Source: Loktanella sp. SALINAS62
GTDB taxonomy: Bacteria > Pseudomonadota > Alphaproteobacteria > Rhodobacterales > Rhodobacteraceae
Assembly: GCF_018263905.1 (NCBI RefSeq)
Contig: NZ_JAAFZU010000043.1
Location: 1-41,311, forward strand
Direction: 5' to 3'
Length of the DNA: 41,311 nucleotides
Shown: positions 1 through 7,698 of the stretch, piece after piece
Position numbering within the stretch: position 1 is the first letter of the stretch
Layout: every line of letters begins with the position of its first letter
Made by a program: the position numbers and the translations under genes
Notes under the pieces: generated by a model
Database searches by the model: none
What the model saw: only the letters and a program-made list of their open reading frames with translations
Told to the model about the DNA's origin: nothing

Positions 1-29
1 TCGTCCAGCAGTTCCTTGGAAATCGTCAT
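1..29 (-). CDS. IS256-family transposase, first nine residues only
   Basis: Reading leftward from the ATG at 29 gives MTISKELLD, which matches the N-terminus I know from many mutator/IS256-type transposases of alphaproteobacteria. An AAGGA ribosome-binding site sits just upstream of the start. The rest of the gene lies off the left edge, so the catalytic DDE residues cannot be seen. Confidence 0.5.
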
Positions 30-92
30 CGTCCTTGCTCCTCTCAGGAAGCATGGACCAGATCCCAGTTACACAGAAGATCGGACACACTC
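1..92 (-). mobile_element. End of an IS256-type insertion sequence (cut by window edge)
   Basis: The left edge lies inside an insertion sequence. A transposase start codon reads leftward at 29, and about 36 bases outside it, at roughly 66-92, is a sequence of the kind that forms IS256-family terminal inverted repeats (core GTTACACAGAAGATCGGACA on the plus strand). TrkH coding sequence begins directly outside, at about 93, so the element inserted into trkH. The other end and the target duplication lie outside the window. The family call is from the nine visible transposase residues plus the repeat; inference, moderate. Confidence 0.55.
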
Positions 93-281
93 TCTCTGAC
101 AGCCGCATGGACAGCTATCGCGAATGTCGGCCCCGCGTGGGGTCAGCCAGTTGGGCCGACCGGTGCCATGGATGCATTTCCAACGTCGGCAAAGTTGTTG
201 ATGATCATCGGGATGATCATCGGCAGGCTGGAACTGCTTTCCGTCTTTGTGCTTCTCGCACCGCGGTTCTGGCGCGACTGA
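93..281 (+). pseudogene. trkH: TrkH potassium transporter, C-terminal remnant
   Basis: One open frame from the IS end to the TGA at 279-281 encodes a typical TrkH C-terminus: AAWTAIANVGPAWG, then FPTSAKLLMIIGMIIGRLEL and ending FWRD. The NVGP and GM(I/L)(I/L)GRLE motifs are the fourth pore region and last helix of TrkH-type K+ uptake proteins. Everything upstream has been replaced by the IS256-type element, so the gene is dead. An apparently intact trkH of different sequence lies at 25291-26760. Confidence 0.8.
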
Positions 282-578
282 CAGAGAGTCCGGTCATGTC
301 TCGGGCGAACTGCCCGCAGTGAAGGAAAACCAAGCCAGATTGATGCAGGGCCCGTCCAGATAGACCTGGATGCGTATACCGTCTTCAAAGGTGGATCTGG
401 TCAGGCTGGACCTGTCGTGCGGCCCCAAGTGCTCGTTTAAATGCGCGGTAGGGGTATCTCTTCGGAGCCGCCCTGCGAAAGCGCCAGGCTTTAGCAGGTC
501 ATCCCCCTGGAGCTGTTGCGCGCGATGAGGCTCTGGCGGAATGTCCGTTTACTTCGTGGGCCATCGTGCGCTCGCCGC

Positions 579-618
579 TGCCGCGAACTTCCGCTTCCCG
601 CCCTCCCTGTCGATGATG
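579..618 (+). repeat. Dispersed intergenic repeat, copy 1, left part
   Basis: These 40 bases match the reverse complement of 6862-6901 at 31 or so of 40 positions by eye, without gaps (shared core GCGANCTTCCNCTNCCCGCC). Both copies are intergenic. This suggests a dispersed non-coding repeat family rather than a gene. Confidence 0.45.
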
Positions 619-688
619 CCGCAACCGCGAATAATTTTTGTGCAGGTGCAGCGCACGAAAGAAAGTCGACATAGCGGATGGTCAGTCT

Positions 689-728
689 GGACAAAAACCC
701 TTGGTCATAAAAGAGTGGCCAAATACGG
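689..728 (+). repeat. Dispersed intergenic repeat, copy 1, right part
   Basis: These 40 bases match 28937-28976 at 35 of 40 positions without gaps. The shared start is GGACAAAAACC and the shared end is CAAATACGG. The two sites are 28 kb apart and both lie between genes, so this is a dispersed repeat. Its function is unknown. Confidence 0.6.
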
Positions 729-884
729 TGGGTTTTGTCCGTGCCGTTGTTTGCTACGAGCGCGCGCTTTCTGACTTCGTCAGTCGCCACACGCACGCGG
801 TCAGGAAGGCTGCCAGTCGAATGAACTTCGGGGTGGATGCAAAGCGACTGCCCGGGCGGAAAACCTCTGAGGAAATCCTTGTCC

Positions 885-1589
885 TCAACGGGAATCGGCG
901 GGAATAAACACCTCCTGCGTCGGGGGTCCTTTCTTGGCACCATCTCTTTCCGCCCGGCGATACCTACGAAAGCGTTCGATAGCCGCGCAGAGATGTGACG
1001 TGAGAGCGGATCTTGCCCAGTCGGGGTTGCCAGATCGCAGTGCATTAACGATTTCAGTGTGCTGCCGGATGCTTTCTCGGGCATCCACGTCCGAGTAGAT
1101 ATAAAACCCGCCCGTAACCAGCGGATACTCGAGCAGGTTTGCCCCAAACATGCGCAGCCGCGCACTGCCGCAGGTCTCGTAAAGTGCCATGTGGAAAGAT
1201 AAATTCGCAGCCTTCACCTCATCGAGGTAACCCTTCGGCTTTTCATCCACAGCCCGCTCGATCCGAGCGTTGAGCGCGTCCATGCGGTCGGTATCCTCGG
1301 TCGTTATGTGCCGCGCCGCCCAAGCAGCGGCTTGTCCCTCCGCTAGCAGGCGCAGTTCAAAGACCTCTTCGGTATCGGTGGTGCGCCACTCACTGACGAC
1401 AGCACCGCGCTTGGGAGTAGCTTCCAATAGCCCCTCGGAGACGAGCCGCTGGATTGCGGCACGGACCGGGGTTCGGCTCACACCGAGATCCGCTGCGATA
1501 TGTTCTTCCTTCAACTTCTGACCAGGATCAAAATGTCCGGCAATCAGTCGGCGGCGCAATTCCGCGTGAACTTCGTCGCTGACACTCAT
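885..1589 (-). CDS. GntR-family regulator, FCD (FadR-type) subfamily
   Basis: 234-residue DNA-binding regulator. An N-terminal winged helix-turn-helix (about 5-68, with LGVSRTPVRAAIQRL) is followed by an all-helical FCD ligand domain (about 75-215). His133, His177 and His199 fit the metal-binding histidines usual in FCD domains, which commonly sense carboxylic acids through a bound metal. It begins 5 bases after the tctA stop and is the last gene of tctC-tctB-tctA-gntR, so it most likely controls this carboxylate uptake cluster and the divergent catabolic pair. The start has a GAGGA site 12 bases upstream, inside the tctA end. The ligand is unknown. Confidence 0.88.
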   Translation of the reverse strand: MSVSDEVHAELRRRLIAGHFDPGQKLKEEHIAADLGVSRTPVRAAIQRLVSEGLLEATPKRGAVVSEWRTTDTEEVFELRLLAEGQAAAWAARHITTEDTDRMDALNARIERAVDEKPKGYLDEVKAANLSFHMALYETCGSARLRMFGANLLEYPLVTGGFYIYSDVDARESIRQHTEIVNALRSGNPDWARSALTSHLCAAIERFRRYRRAERDGAKKGPPTQEVFIPADSR

Positions 1590-1594
1590 GTCAA

Positions 1595-3112
1595 TTATTT
1601 TTCCTCGTCGTTCTCGGACCCATCAGGGACACGGGTTGAGCGCAGGTTTAACTTGGGTAGCCAAGGGGCAGCAAGGGCGACGAGGACGAGAACCGCCAGC
1701 ACGATCGAAATTGGGCTTTGGACAAGATACCACAGATTGTCGCCTGAGATCAGCAGCGATCGCCGTAGGTTCTCTTCGGCGATCGGGCCGAGAATAACGG
1801 CAAGAACCGCCGGGGCTGTGGGAATAGCCATTCGTTCCATCGCAAAGCCTATGAGGCCGAAGCAAAGCATCAGAACGACCTCGAAAATGCTATTGTGGAT
1901 CGCGTAGACGCCCACCACCGTCAGAGCAAGGATCATCGGACCAAGGATCTGACGCGGCACACGCAGCACGTTGACATAGGCTTTGGCCCCAAGCTTGCCG
2001 ATGACGAACATCAGGCCCGAAGTCACGAGCATTGTCAGCATGAAGCCGTAAGTGACCTCAGCATTGGCGCGAAAGAGTTCAGGGCCCGGTTGCAGTCCGT
2101 GAACCAACAGTGCGCCGAGGATAACGGCTGCCACGGCATTGCCTGGAATACCGAGCGTCAGTGCGGGGATCAGCGTGGCAGCGGTATCAGCGTTATTGGC
2201 GCATTCCGGTGCAGCGAGTCCTGCTGGCTCGCCCTTGCCCCAGTTCGCCTTGTTTTTGGAATAACGCCGCTCTTCATTCCAAGCCATCAGCGCGGCGATA
2301 TTACCCCCAAGCGCCGGGATCAGGCCAATTACAAGACCGATGGCCGATGCCCGGATCCAAGTTGGAATCAGCGAGGACCACTTGAATCCCTTCGATCTGT
2401 CTCCGAGTTCAATCTCTCCGGTCTCAATGGCATTACGTCCCATCAGCAAGTCGATGGCTGGGGGAATTGCGTAGAGGCCGGTGAGCAGAACGATGATATG
2501 AACCCCCGAGATCAGTTCCAGCGTATTAAAGGTGAAGCGTTCCGCGCCGCTGATGCCGTCGATTCCGACGATGCCTACAACAAGACCAAAGCAGGCCGAA
2601 AGAATGCCCTTAGCGGGGTTACCCGCCAGCAAAACCGCAATCGTCGTCATTCCAAAAACGGCCAGCCAGAAATAGTCTGCCGGGCCGAATTTCAGTGCAA
2701 TCATGGCAAGCGGGGGTGCCACCAAAAGCAGTGCGACTGCGCTCACCGCACTGCCCAACGACGATGAGACGAGGGAGATATCGAGCGCGAGTCGAGCCTT
2801 GCCTTGTTTCGCCATCTCATGCCCATCGAAGACAGTGGCGATCCCGGCCGGCGTGCCGGGAATGCGCAGCAGGATCGCGGGGATCGATCCGCCATACATC
2901 GACCCGTTATAGATGCCGGCAATCATTCCGAGGGCTACGAGCGGTTCCATCGTAAAAGTAAGTGGTATTAAAACGGCAATGCCCATGGTCGCTGAAAGGC
3001 CAGGAAGCGCACCAACAGCGATACCGATCGCAGTGCCCGCGATCATGGCAAGGATTACAGCAGGATCCAGCAGGCCGGGTGCAGCGTTTATGATATTGAG
3101 AAATACGTCCAT
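1595..3112 (-). CDS. tctA: Tripartite tricarboxylate transporter, large permease TctA
   Basis: 505-residue inner-membrane protein with the length and many hydrophobic helices usual for TctA. Conserved glycine-rich stretches are present: GALPGLSATMGIAVLIPLTF near 34-53 and the later LTLGIPGNAVAAVILGAL. In this secondary transporter family TctA is the main permease, working with the small subunit TctB and the periplasmic binding protein TctC to import citrate or other carboxylates with a cation gradient. The GGAGG ribosome-binding site overlaps the end of tctB, so the two are translationally linked. Substrate cannot be read from sequence. Confidence 0.93.
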   Translation of the reverse strand: MDVFLNIINAAPGLLDPAVILAMIAGTAIGIAVGALPGLSATMGIAVLIPLTFTMEPLVALGMIAGIYNGSMYGGSIPAILLRIPGTPAGIATVFDGHEMAKQGKARLALDISLVSSSLGSAVSAVALLLVAPPLAMIALKFGPADYFWLAVFGMTTIAVLLAGNPAKGILSACFGLVVGIVGIDGISGAERFTFNTLELISGVHIIVLLTGLYAIPPAIDLLMGRNAIETGEIELGDRSKGFKWSSLIPTWIRASAIGLVIGLIPALGGNIAALMAWNEERRYSKNKANWGKGEPAGLAAPECANNADTAATLIPALTLGIPGNAVAAVILGALLVHGLQPGPELFRANAEVTYGFMLTMLVTSGLMFVIGKLGAKAYVNVLRVPRQILGPMILALTVVGVYAIHNSIFEVVLMLCFGLIGFAMERMAIPTAPAVLAVILGPIAEENLRRSLLISGDNLWYLVQSPISIVLAVLVLVALAAPWLPKLNLRSTRVPDGSENDEEK

Positions 3113-3117
3113 TTTCT

Positions 3118-3576
3118 TCAGCCTCCGAACAGCGCGAAAATAGCTTCACGTGGAAGCGGCACCGACAGAAGCAGTCGGAAGACGCCATACAAAAGGATAA
3201 CGAAGCCCAGTGTTGTAAAGACCAGGACGTTCCAGTTGCGGTATCCAAGCGCGGCGGCAAGGAACGGCACCACGATGATTGTAGAGGTAAAGAAGCCGAT
3301 CCAGGCGAAACCCAACAGATAAAGGATCCCAGTAAGAACAATCAAGGCGAACTGCTGCAGATCTGAGCGCGTTACCGGAAGCCGAGCGTTGCCCTCTTCC
3401 GGGCTCAGCCGCATTACCGAGATCACCCAAAAGAGGCACATGGCAACGCCAAGACCGGTGGCCGCAGACGGCACGTAAGATGACCGGCCACGATAGCCCA
3501 GTGCTTCGAAGAATAAGAATGCGAACAGGGCTGCTACCAAAACGGCCGCGCCGAGTTCAAGGGTGCGCTTGGTCAC
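3118..3576 (-). CDS. tctB: Tripartite tricarboxylate transporter, small subunit TctB
   Basis: 152-residue protein with four predicted membrane helices (about 8-28, 33-55, 75-100, 105-140), the usual TctB shape. I place the start at the GTG at 3576 because GGGAGGAGGCAAAC precedes it with ideal spacing; an upstream in-frame ATG at 3618 has no such site and would add a non-hydrophobic leader. It lies between tctC and tctA, 5 bases before tctA. The subunit is needed for transport but its exact role is unclear. Confidence 0.85.
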   Translation of the reverse strand: MTKRTLELGAAVLVAALFAFLFFEALGYRGRSSYVPSAATGLGVAMCLFWVISVMRLSPEEGNARLPVTRSDLQQFALIVLTGILYLLGFAWIGFFTSTIIVVPFLAAALGYRNWNVLVFTTLGFVILLYGVFRLLLSVPLPREAIFALFGG

Positions 3577-3650
3577 GTTTGCCTCCTCCCAAAGACATTG
3601 AAGACCGGCGGCAGACACAATGGCCCGCCGCCGTCAGTTATGTGTCGAGG

Positions 3651-4610
3651 TTATTGCACCCAGGGAGTCTCAGCCCAGATTTCCTCAAGCGCCGTATTCA
3701 CCTTTTCGAGGTGGCTATCGAACGCTTCCGCATCCAAGTAGTTCAACGGAAGATTTTGCTCTTCGGCTGCCTCGATAAACTCAGGGTCCTGAAGCGTCTG
3801 TGCGATCGCGTCCTGCAAGGCGGTCAGAGCTTCCTCCGGAATACCGGCAGGTGCCGCAACACCGCGATCTGAGCCCATGACAATATCGTAACCCTCTTCG
3901 GCAAACGTTGGCACGGTCGAAGCGCCATCCCACCGCTCTTCGCTCATCTGCCCAAGAGCAACGAGCGAACCTTCATCAACGTATGATGCGACTTCACTGA
4001 TATTCATGACAGCCATAGTGACGTGGCCCCCAAGCGCCGCTGCGCGAACATTTGCAGCGCCCGAGAAGGGAACGTGCGTCATCTCGATCCCGGCCATCCG
4101 CGAGAAAGACAGTGCCGCAAGGTGATCATCCCCACCGATACCAGAGGTGCCGTAGGTTACGACGCCGGGGTTTTCGCTGGCGAATGCGACGAGTTCATCA
4201 AGAGTGGTGAATTCGGAATTTGGCAAGACCGCAAAGGTGTTCGGGTCATAGACGACGTCAGCAATCGGCTGGATGTCGTCCAGAGAGTAGCGAGCCTCGC
4301 GAGAGATCGGAATCGTCATGAGGTTCGGGCTATTGATAAATCCGATAGTGTAGCCGTCGGCTTCCGACTGCGCGAGCGCAGTGAAGCCAATTTCACCGCC
4401 GGCACCAGGGCGATTAACCACAGTAATAGTCGCACCGTCCAGATAGCGCTCGATGAAGGGCGCCAAGGTGCGGGCTGCCGTATCGGTGCCTCCACCTGCG
4501 GAATACGCAACAATCATCTCGATCGGGCGCTCCGGATAGTCAGCAAAAGCAGCAGTTCCTGACAGAGCTGCAACTCCAAGGGTGACGGCAAGTGATATGG
4601 TATTGTTCAT
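3651..4610 (-). CDS. tctC: Tripartite tricarboxylate transporter, periplasmic binding protein TctC
   Basis: 319-residue secreted solute-binding protein of the TctC/Bug family. A signal peptide with hydrophobic core SLAVTLGVAALSGTAAFA ends near residue 24. The mature start YPERPIEMIVAYSAGGGTD carries the family's P(I/V)..(I/V)V.....GG.D ligand loop. The start at 4610 is set by GGAGG five bases upstream. It is the first gene of the tct cluster and presumably captures a carboxylate for TctAB. Bug proteins are very diverse in ligand, so substrate is open. Confidence 0.92.
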   Translation of the reverse strand: MNNTISLAVTLGVAALSGTAAFADYPERPIEMIVAYSAGGGTDTAARTLAPFIERYLDGATITVVNRPGAGGEIGFTALAQSEADGYTIGFINSPNLMTIPISREARYSLDDIQPIADVVYDPNTFAVLPNSEFTTLDELVAFASENPGVVTYGTSGIGGDDHLAALSFSRMAGIEMTHVPFSGAANVRAAALGGHVTMAVMNISEVASYVDEGSLVALGQMSEERWDGASTVPTFAEEGYDIVMGSDRGVAAPAGIPEEALTALQDAIAQTLQDPEFIEAAEEQNLPLNYLDAEAFDSHLEKVNTALEEIWAETPWVQ

Positions 4611-4951
4611 GGTATCCTCCCAGATTTCACGGTGACTGCACGCGTCTTGCTGACGACGTGCGATCGCCACATGTGATACAAAATAAAAACAATCGTGTCC
4701 ACTTCAGCGAGATAGAGATTCGTGAGAAAACGCTAAAACATTAAAATAGTGCTGTAAGTAAGGATTTTTACCGGAATCTGTTGATACGACATGCATCCAA
4801 ACCTTGCCAACGTGGTTCTATATTGTATTTCTTGAGGATGACTCTGATGTTTCAGGTCATCTTTCAGGCGCGTGAAACCGCGTGCCTATTTGGACAACCT
4901 CCAAGGCTTCCGGTCCAAGCTGGTAGCGCATCAGAATTTCGGGTGAGGCAA
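4611..4951. promoter_or_regulatory. Divergent control region between tctC and the dehydrogenase gene
   Basis: A 341-bp AT-rich spacer between two outward-facing transcription units. TGATAC occurs at 4674-4679 and again at 4782-4787, both inside GTGATACA- or TTGATACG-like contexts; these could be half-sites for the GntR regulator, but no full inverted repeat is clear. A frame open on the plus strand from 4781 runs into the dehydrogenase without a ribosome-binding site and is not used as the start. Confidence 0.35.
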
Positions 4952-5905
4952 ATGATCAAAAAACCAGTAGTTCACGTTTTGGAAGACATTCACCCCGAAG
5001 CATTTGATCGCCTTGCAAAATCGGCCGACGTGTTCGGCCCGGAGATCGCTTTTCCATCCGCCTGCGATGCGCTCATCGTTCGCGCCAAAAAAGTGACCGC
5101 CAATGACATCGCCGCCTGCCCGAACCTCAAGGTCATCGGAAAACACGGCGCTGGCCTCGACGCTATTGACGTCGACGCGGCGGAGGAGAGAGGCATCACC
5201 GTCCTATCGACGCCCGGCGTCAACGCGGAGTCGGTGGCAGATCTGGCGATCGGCTTCGCACTTTCCTTGATCCGCAACATTCAAGCGGTCTCAAACCTGA
5301 CGAAAAAAGGACATCCCCTACCGTCTGCACTCCGGAATGGCTGGGAGCTCGGGGAATTACCGGCAGGGATCTTCGGCCTGGGCGCGATCGGCCGCGCCAC
5401 TGCCCATCGGCTCACAGCTGGGTTCGGCGCAGAGGTTCGGGCCTTCGACCCAGGCATCCCGGATGAACACTGGCCTGAGGATATCGGGCGGGTGGACAGC
5501 CTCGACGATCTTCTGACCAGCTCAAGGATCCTATTTCTCCATGCGCCGCTCCTGCCGTCCACGCGCGATGCAATCAACGACGCCACACTCTCTGCGATGC
5601 CGGTCGGTTCCTACCTCGTTAACTGCGCGCGTGGCGGCATAGTAGACGAAGCCGCGCTGTCCGCAGCCCTGCGACACGGCCAGATCGCGGGTGCCGCATC
5701 CGACGTATTCGCACAGGAGCCGCCTGCTCCGGATAATCCACTCTTCGATTGTCCAAACTTCTTGGCCGCCCCGCATTTGGGAGCCTCGACCAACGGCGCG
5801 TTGCGCCGGGTTGGCTTCTCCATCGTTGAGCAGGTCCTTGAGGGCCTGCGTGATCGTCACATCCCCACAACCGATGCCAACGCATCACCGAAACAGGAGA
5901 AATAA
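4952..5905 (+). CDS. D-2-hydroxyacid dehydrogenase (phosphoglycerate dehydrogenase-like)
   Basis: 317-residue NAD-dependent D-isomer-specific 2-hydroxyacid dehydrogenase. The nucleotide-binding GLGAIG lies at 142-147. Arg227 (in NCARGGIVDE), an acidic residue near 256 and His275 (in APHLGAST) form the expected Arg-Glu-His catalytic set. It lacks the C-terminal ACT domain of serine-pathway SerA, so a catabolic role on a small 2-hydroxyacid is more likely than serine synthesis. Start: ATG at 4952 with a GTGAGG site; upstream codons give an unlikely leader. The stop is one base before the RraA-like gene, so the pair is an operon, divergent from tctCBA. Confidence 0.88.
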   Translation: MIKKPVVHVLEDIHPEAFDRLAKSADVFGPEIAFPSACDALIVRAKKVTANDIAACPNLKVIGKHGAGLDAIDVDAAEERGITVLSTPGVNAESVADLAIGFALSLIRNIQAVSNLTKKGHPLPSALRNGWELGELPAGIFGLGAIGRATAHRLTAGFGAEVRAFDPGIPDEHWPEDIGRVDSLDDLLTSSRILFLHAPLLPSTRDAINDATLSAMPVGSYLVNCARGGIVDEAALSAALRHGQIAGAASDVFAQEPPAPDNPLFDCPNFLAAPHLGASTNGALRRVGFSIVEQVLEGLRDRHIPTTDANASPKQEK

Positions 5906-5906
5906 T

Positions 5907-6587
5907 ATGACCATCGGATTCAGAGTTCAGCGCCGACAGGTGAAAGTGCGTGCCGAAATTGCAAAGAAGTTCGAAGCATTGCCCGTCGCGAACGTTTCGG
6001 ACTCGATGAGTCGCATGACCGCCGCTGGAAGTCGTCTTCGGCCGTTTCATGACACGAGCGGAACCATGGCTGGTCCGGCTCTTACAGTGAAGTCACGCCC
6101 TGGCGACAACCTGATGTTTCACAAGGCGCTCGACATGGCTGAGGAGGGTGATGTGATTGTTGTTGATGCCGGAGGTGATCTCACCAACGCAATCATGGGT
6201 GAGATCATGGTATACATCGCTCAAGAAAAGAAGGTCGCGGGAATTGTGATCAATGGCGCCATTCGCGACGTGAAAGAGATCCGAGAGTCCGGCGTGCCGG
6301 TCTTTGCGGCCGGGGTAACCCATCGTGGCCCATACAAAGATGGCCCCGGAGAGGTGAACGTGCCGATTGCCCTTGATGGAATGGTCATCAACCCCGGTGA
6401 TTTGATCCTTGGGGATGGAGATGGCCTTCTCTGCGTCCCAGCAGATGACGCCGAAGCCGTGCTCGCAGCAACTGAAGCGAAACAAAACGCAGAGCAAAAA
6501 GACATCGCGGCTATCCGCAGTGGGACAATCGACAGAAGCTGGGTCGACGAAACGCTGAAAGCACGCGGATGTGAATTCATCGAGTGA
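5907..6587 (+). CDS. RraA-family aldolase/decarboxylase
   Basis: 226-residue member of the RraA/class II HMG-aldolase family. The family signature runs from MGEI (98-101) to GAIRD, with Arg120-Asp121 as the substrate- and metal-binding pair, and GVTHRGP at 136-142. Relatives cleave 4-hydroxy-4-methyl-2-oxoglutarate or 4-carboxy-4-hydroxy-2-oxoadipate and often decarboxylate oxaloacetate; others merely bind RNase E. Next to a carboxylate transporter and hydroxyacid dehydrogenase, an enzymatic role on a 2-oxo acid is more likely. AGGAG overlaps the end of the preceding gene, giving coupled translation. Confidence 0.85.
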   Translation: MTIGFRVQRRQVKVRAEIAKKFEALPVANVSDSMSRMTAAGSRLRPFHDTSGTMAGPALTVKSRPGDNLMFHKALDMAEEGDVIVVDAGGDLTNAIMGEIMVYIAQEKKVAGIVINGAIRDVKEIRESGVPVFAAGVTHRGPYKDGPGEVNVPIALDGMVINPGDLILGDGDGLLCVPADDAEAVLAATEAKQNAEQKDIAAIRSGTIDRSWVDETLKARGCEFIE

Positions 6588-6984
6588 AGGGGCTGTCTCC
6601 GTAGCGAATGATCAAGGGCAGCCTACTGCGACAATGACGTCGAGGTCTTGAAACGACACAGCGTATCTGACGTAGAAGAAAACGGAATGCAAGTTGACAT
6701 CCTTCGAAAGCTGCGCGCCTTTGAACGAAAAAATCGGACGGACCTCATCGACAAATTACGCAAACTGATAGACCACCAGGGTGAAGTTTGCGACAGAGCC
6801 CGGCAGTGTGGGACCTTCCTGCCATTCGCCGTGCGTGCTCATTTTTCGCAGCGACCGCGAAAATCACCGGCAAGGACGGCGGGGAGTGGAAGCTCGCTGC
6901 AAGCTCTACAGTGGTGTGTAAGGCAGACAATTTGTCGTTTGGCGCACCTTAACCTTTGAATGGCTCCGGATCACTGCTGCTGAT
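6588..6984. other. Intergenic stretch without a convincing gene
   Basis: About 400 bp between the RraA-like gene and larB, which face each other. An open frame at 6648-6959 begins with a plausible charged helix (RKLRAFERKNRTDLIDKLRK) but then loses any protein character, and no ribosome-binding site is seen. The right half contains a copy of the dispersed repeat. No strong terminator hairpin was found by eye. Confidence 0.4.
6862..6901 (-). repeat. Dispersed intergenic repeat, copy 2
   Basis: The reverse complement of these 40 bases aligns without gaps to 579-618 at roughly 77 percent identity by eye. Both copies lie between genes. Confidence 0.4.
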
Positions 6985-7698
6985 CTAAAGTCTATTATCT
7001 TGACATTCGGCCGATGTGGAGTCCGGAGTTCCTTGCCGCAACAGCTTGATCGCTGCTGCGGCGGCTCCGAAGCCATTGTCGATGTTCACAGTGACAAGCC
7101 CTGGGGAACAACTTGACAGGGCTGACGACAGCGCGGCCTTGCCATCGGCGGAAACGCCGTAGCCGACAGACGACGGCACTGCGATGACAAGACCCGAAAC
7201 CAAGCCTGCAAGGACAGAAAACAGCGCGCCCTCCATCCCTGCGACCGCGATAAGGACACGGTATTGCGAGAGCTCCTCGGCCACCGACATGATCCGCCAA
7301 AGACCTGCAACGCCGACATCGGCAAACACCTTGTTGGGGATGCCGTTGAAGTCGAGTGTCCGCTGCGCCTCGGTCAGCACATCGAGATCCGAAGTTCCGG
7401 CGCAGACAAGAGCAACGCCAAGTCCCGTCTCTCTGAGAGTCGGCATTGCGCCGAAAATCGCGGTTCGGGACAATGCGCAGTAATTTAGATGATGGTCCGC
7501 ACTGATCTCGGTATGCATTTCCGATGAAAGCCGCGTGAGCAGTAAGTTGGCTTGCCGAGCCTTGGCCTCTGTGAGAATTTCGCTCAGGTTCGCGCATGTT
7601 TTACCTTGGCAGAGAACCGCTTCGGCCATGCCCGTCCGCGCCTGACGATCCCAGTCGAAACGGACGTGGGGTGGTTTTTCGCTCTCGTCACGCATCAT
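6985..7698 (-). CDS. larB: LarB, pyridinium-3,5-biscarboxylate mononucleotide synthase
   Basis: 237-residue homologue of LarB, first enzyme of nickel-pincer nucleotide (NPN) synthesis: it carboxylates nicotinic acid adenine dinucleotide and releases AMP. It resembles the AIR carboxylase PurE. Glu156 in VAGMEGALFSVLAGL and Cys197 in SSCSPGLVTVNIDNGFGA match Glu180 and Cys221 of the Lactobacillus plantarum enzyme, both with an offset of 24, so the catalytic residues are intact. VLCQGKT near 28-34 is the usual N-terminal motif. Its ATGATG start overlaps the end of larE, implying coupled translation. Confidence 0.9.
   Translation of the reverse strand: MMRDESEKPPHVRFDWDRQARTGMAEAVLCQGKTCANLSEILTEAKARQANLLLTRLSSEMHTEISADHHLNYCALSRTAIFGAMPTLRETGLGVALVCAGTSDLDVLTEAQRTLDFNGIPNKVFADVGVAGLWRIMSVAEELSQYRVLIAVAGMEGALFSVLAGLVSGLVIAVPSSVGYGVSADGKAALSSALSSCSPGLVTVNIDNGFGAAAAAIKLLRQGTPDSTSAECQDNRL

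Larger units (their letters stand above)
282..884. other. Non-coding stretch with a dispersed repeat
   Basis: There is no credible gene between the trkH remnant and gntR. Open frames on both strands have low-complexity Arg/Ser-rich translations and no recognisable domain. The stretch 541-740 contains sequences that recur elsewhere in the window (see the repeat entries at 579-618 and 689-728). No clear promoter or terminator was seen. Confidence 0.5.

Noticed and set aside
491-1165. Long open frame on the minus strand overlapping gntR
   Set aside because: Lies largely antisense-frame to the clear GntR gene and the dispersed repeat; Arg/Ser-rich translation with no domain.
1895-2767. 290-codon plus-strand frame opposite tctA
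   Set aside because: It is a shadow of the tctA coding sequence; the translation is polar and low in hydrophobic residues with no recognisable fold.
4674-4787. Two TGATAC motifs as GntR operator pair
   Set aside because: Only six bases shared and no inverted symmetry; mentioned in the control region but too weak to call as sites.
6648-6959. Possible 103-residue protein after the RraA-like gene
   Set aside because: No ribosome-binding site, protein character lost after about 40 residues, and the right half overlaps the dispersed repeat.
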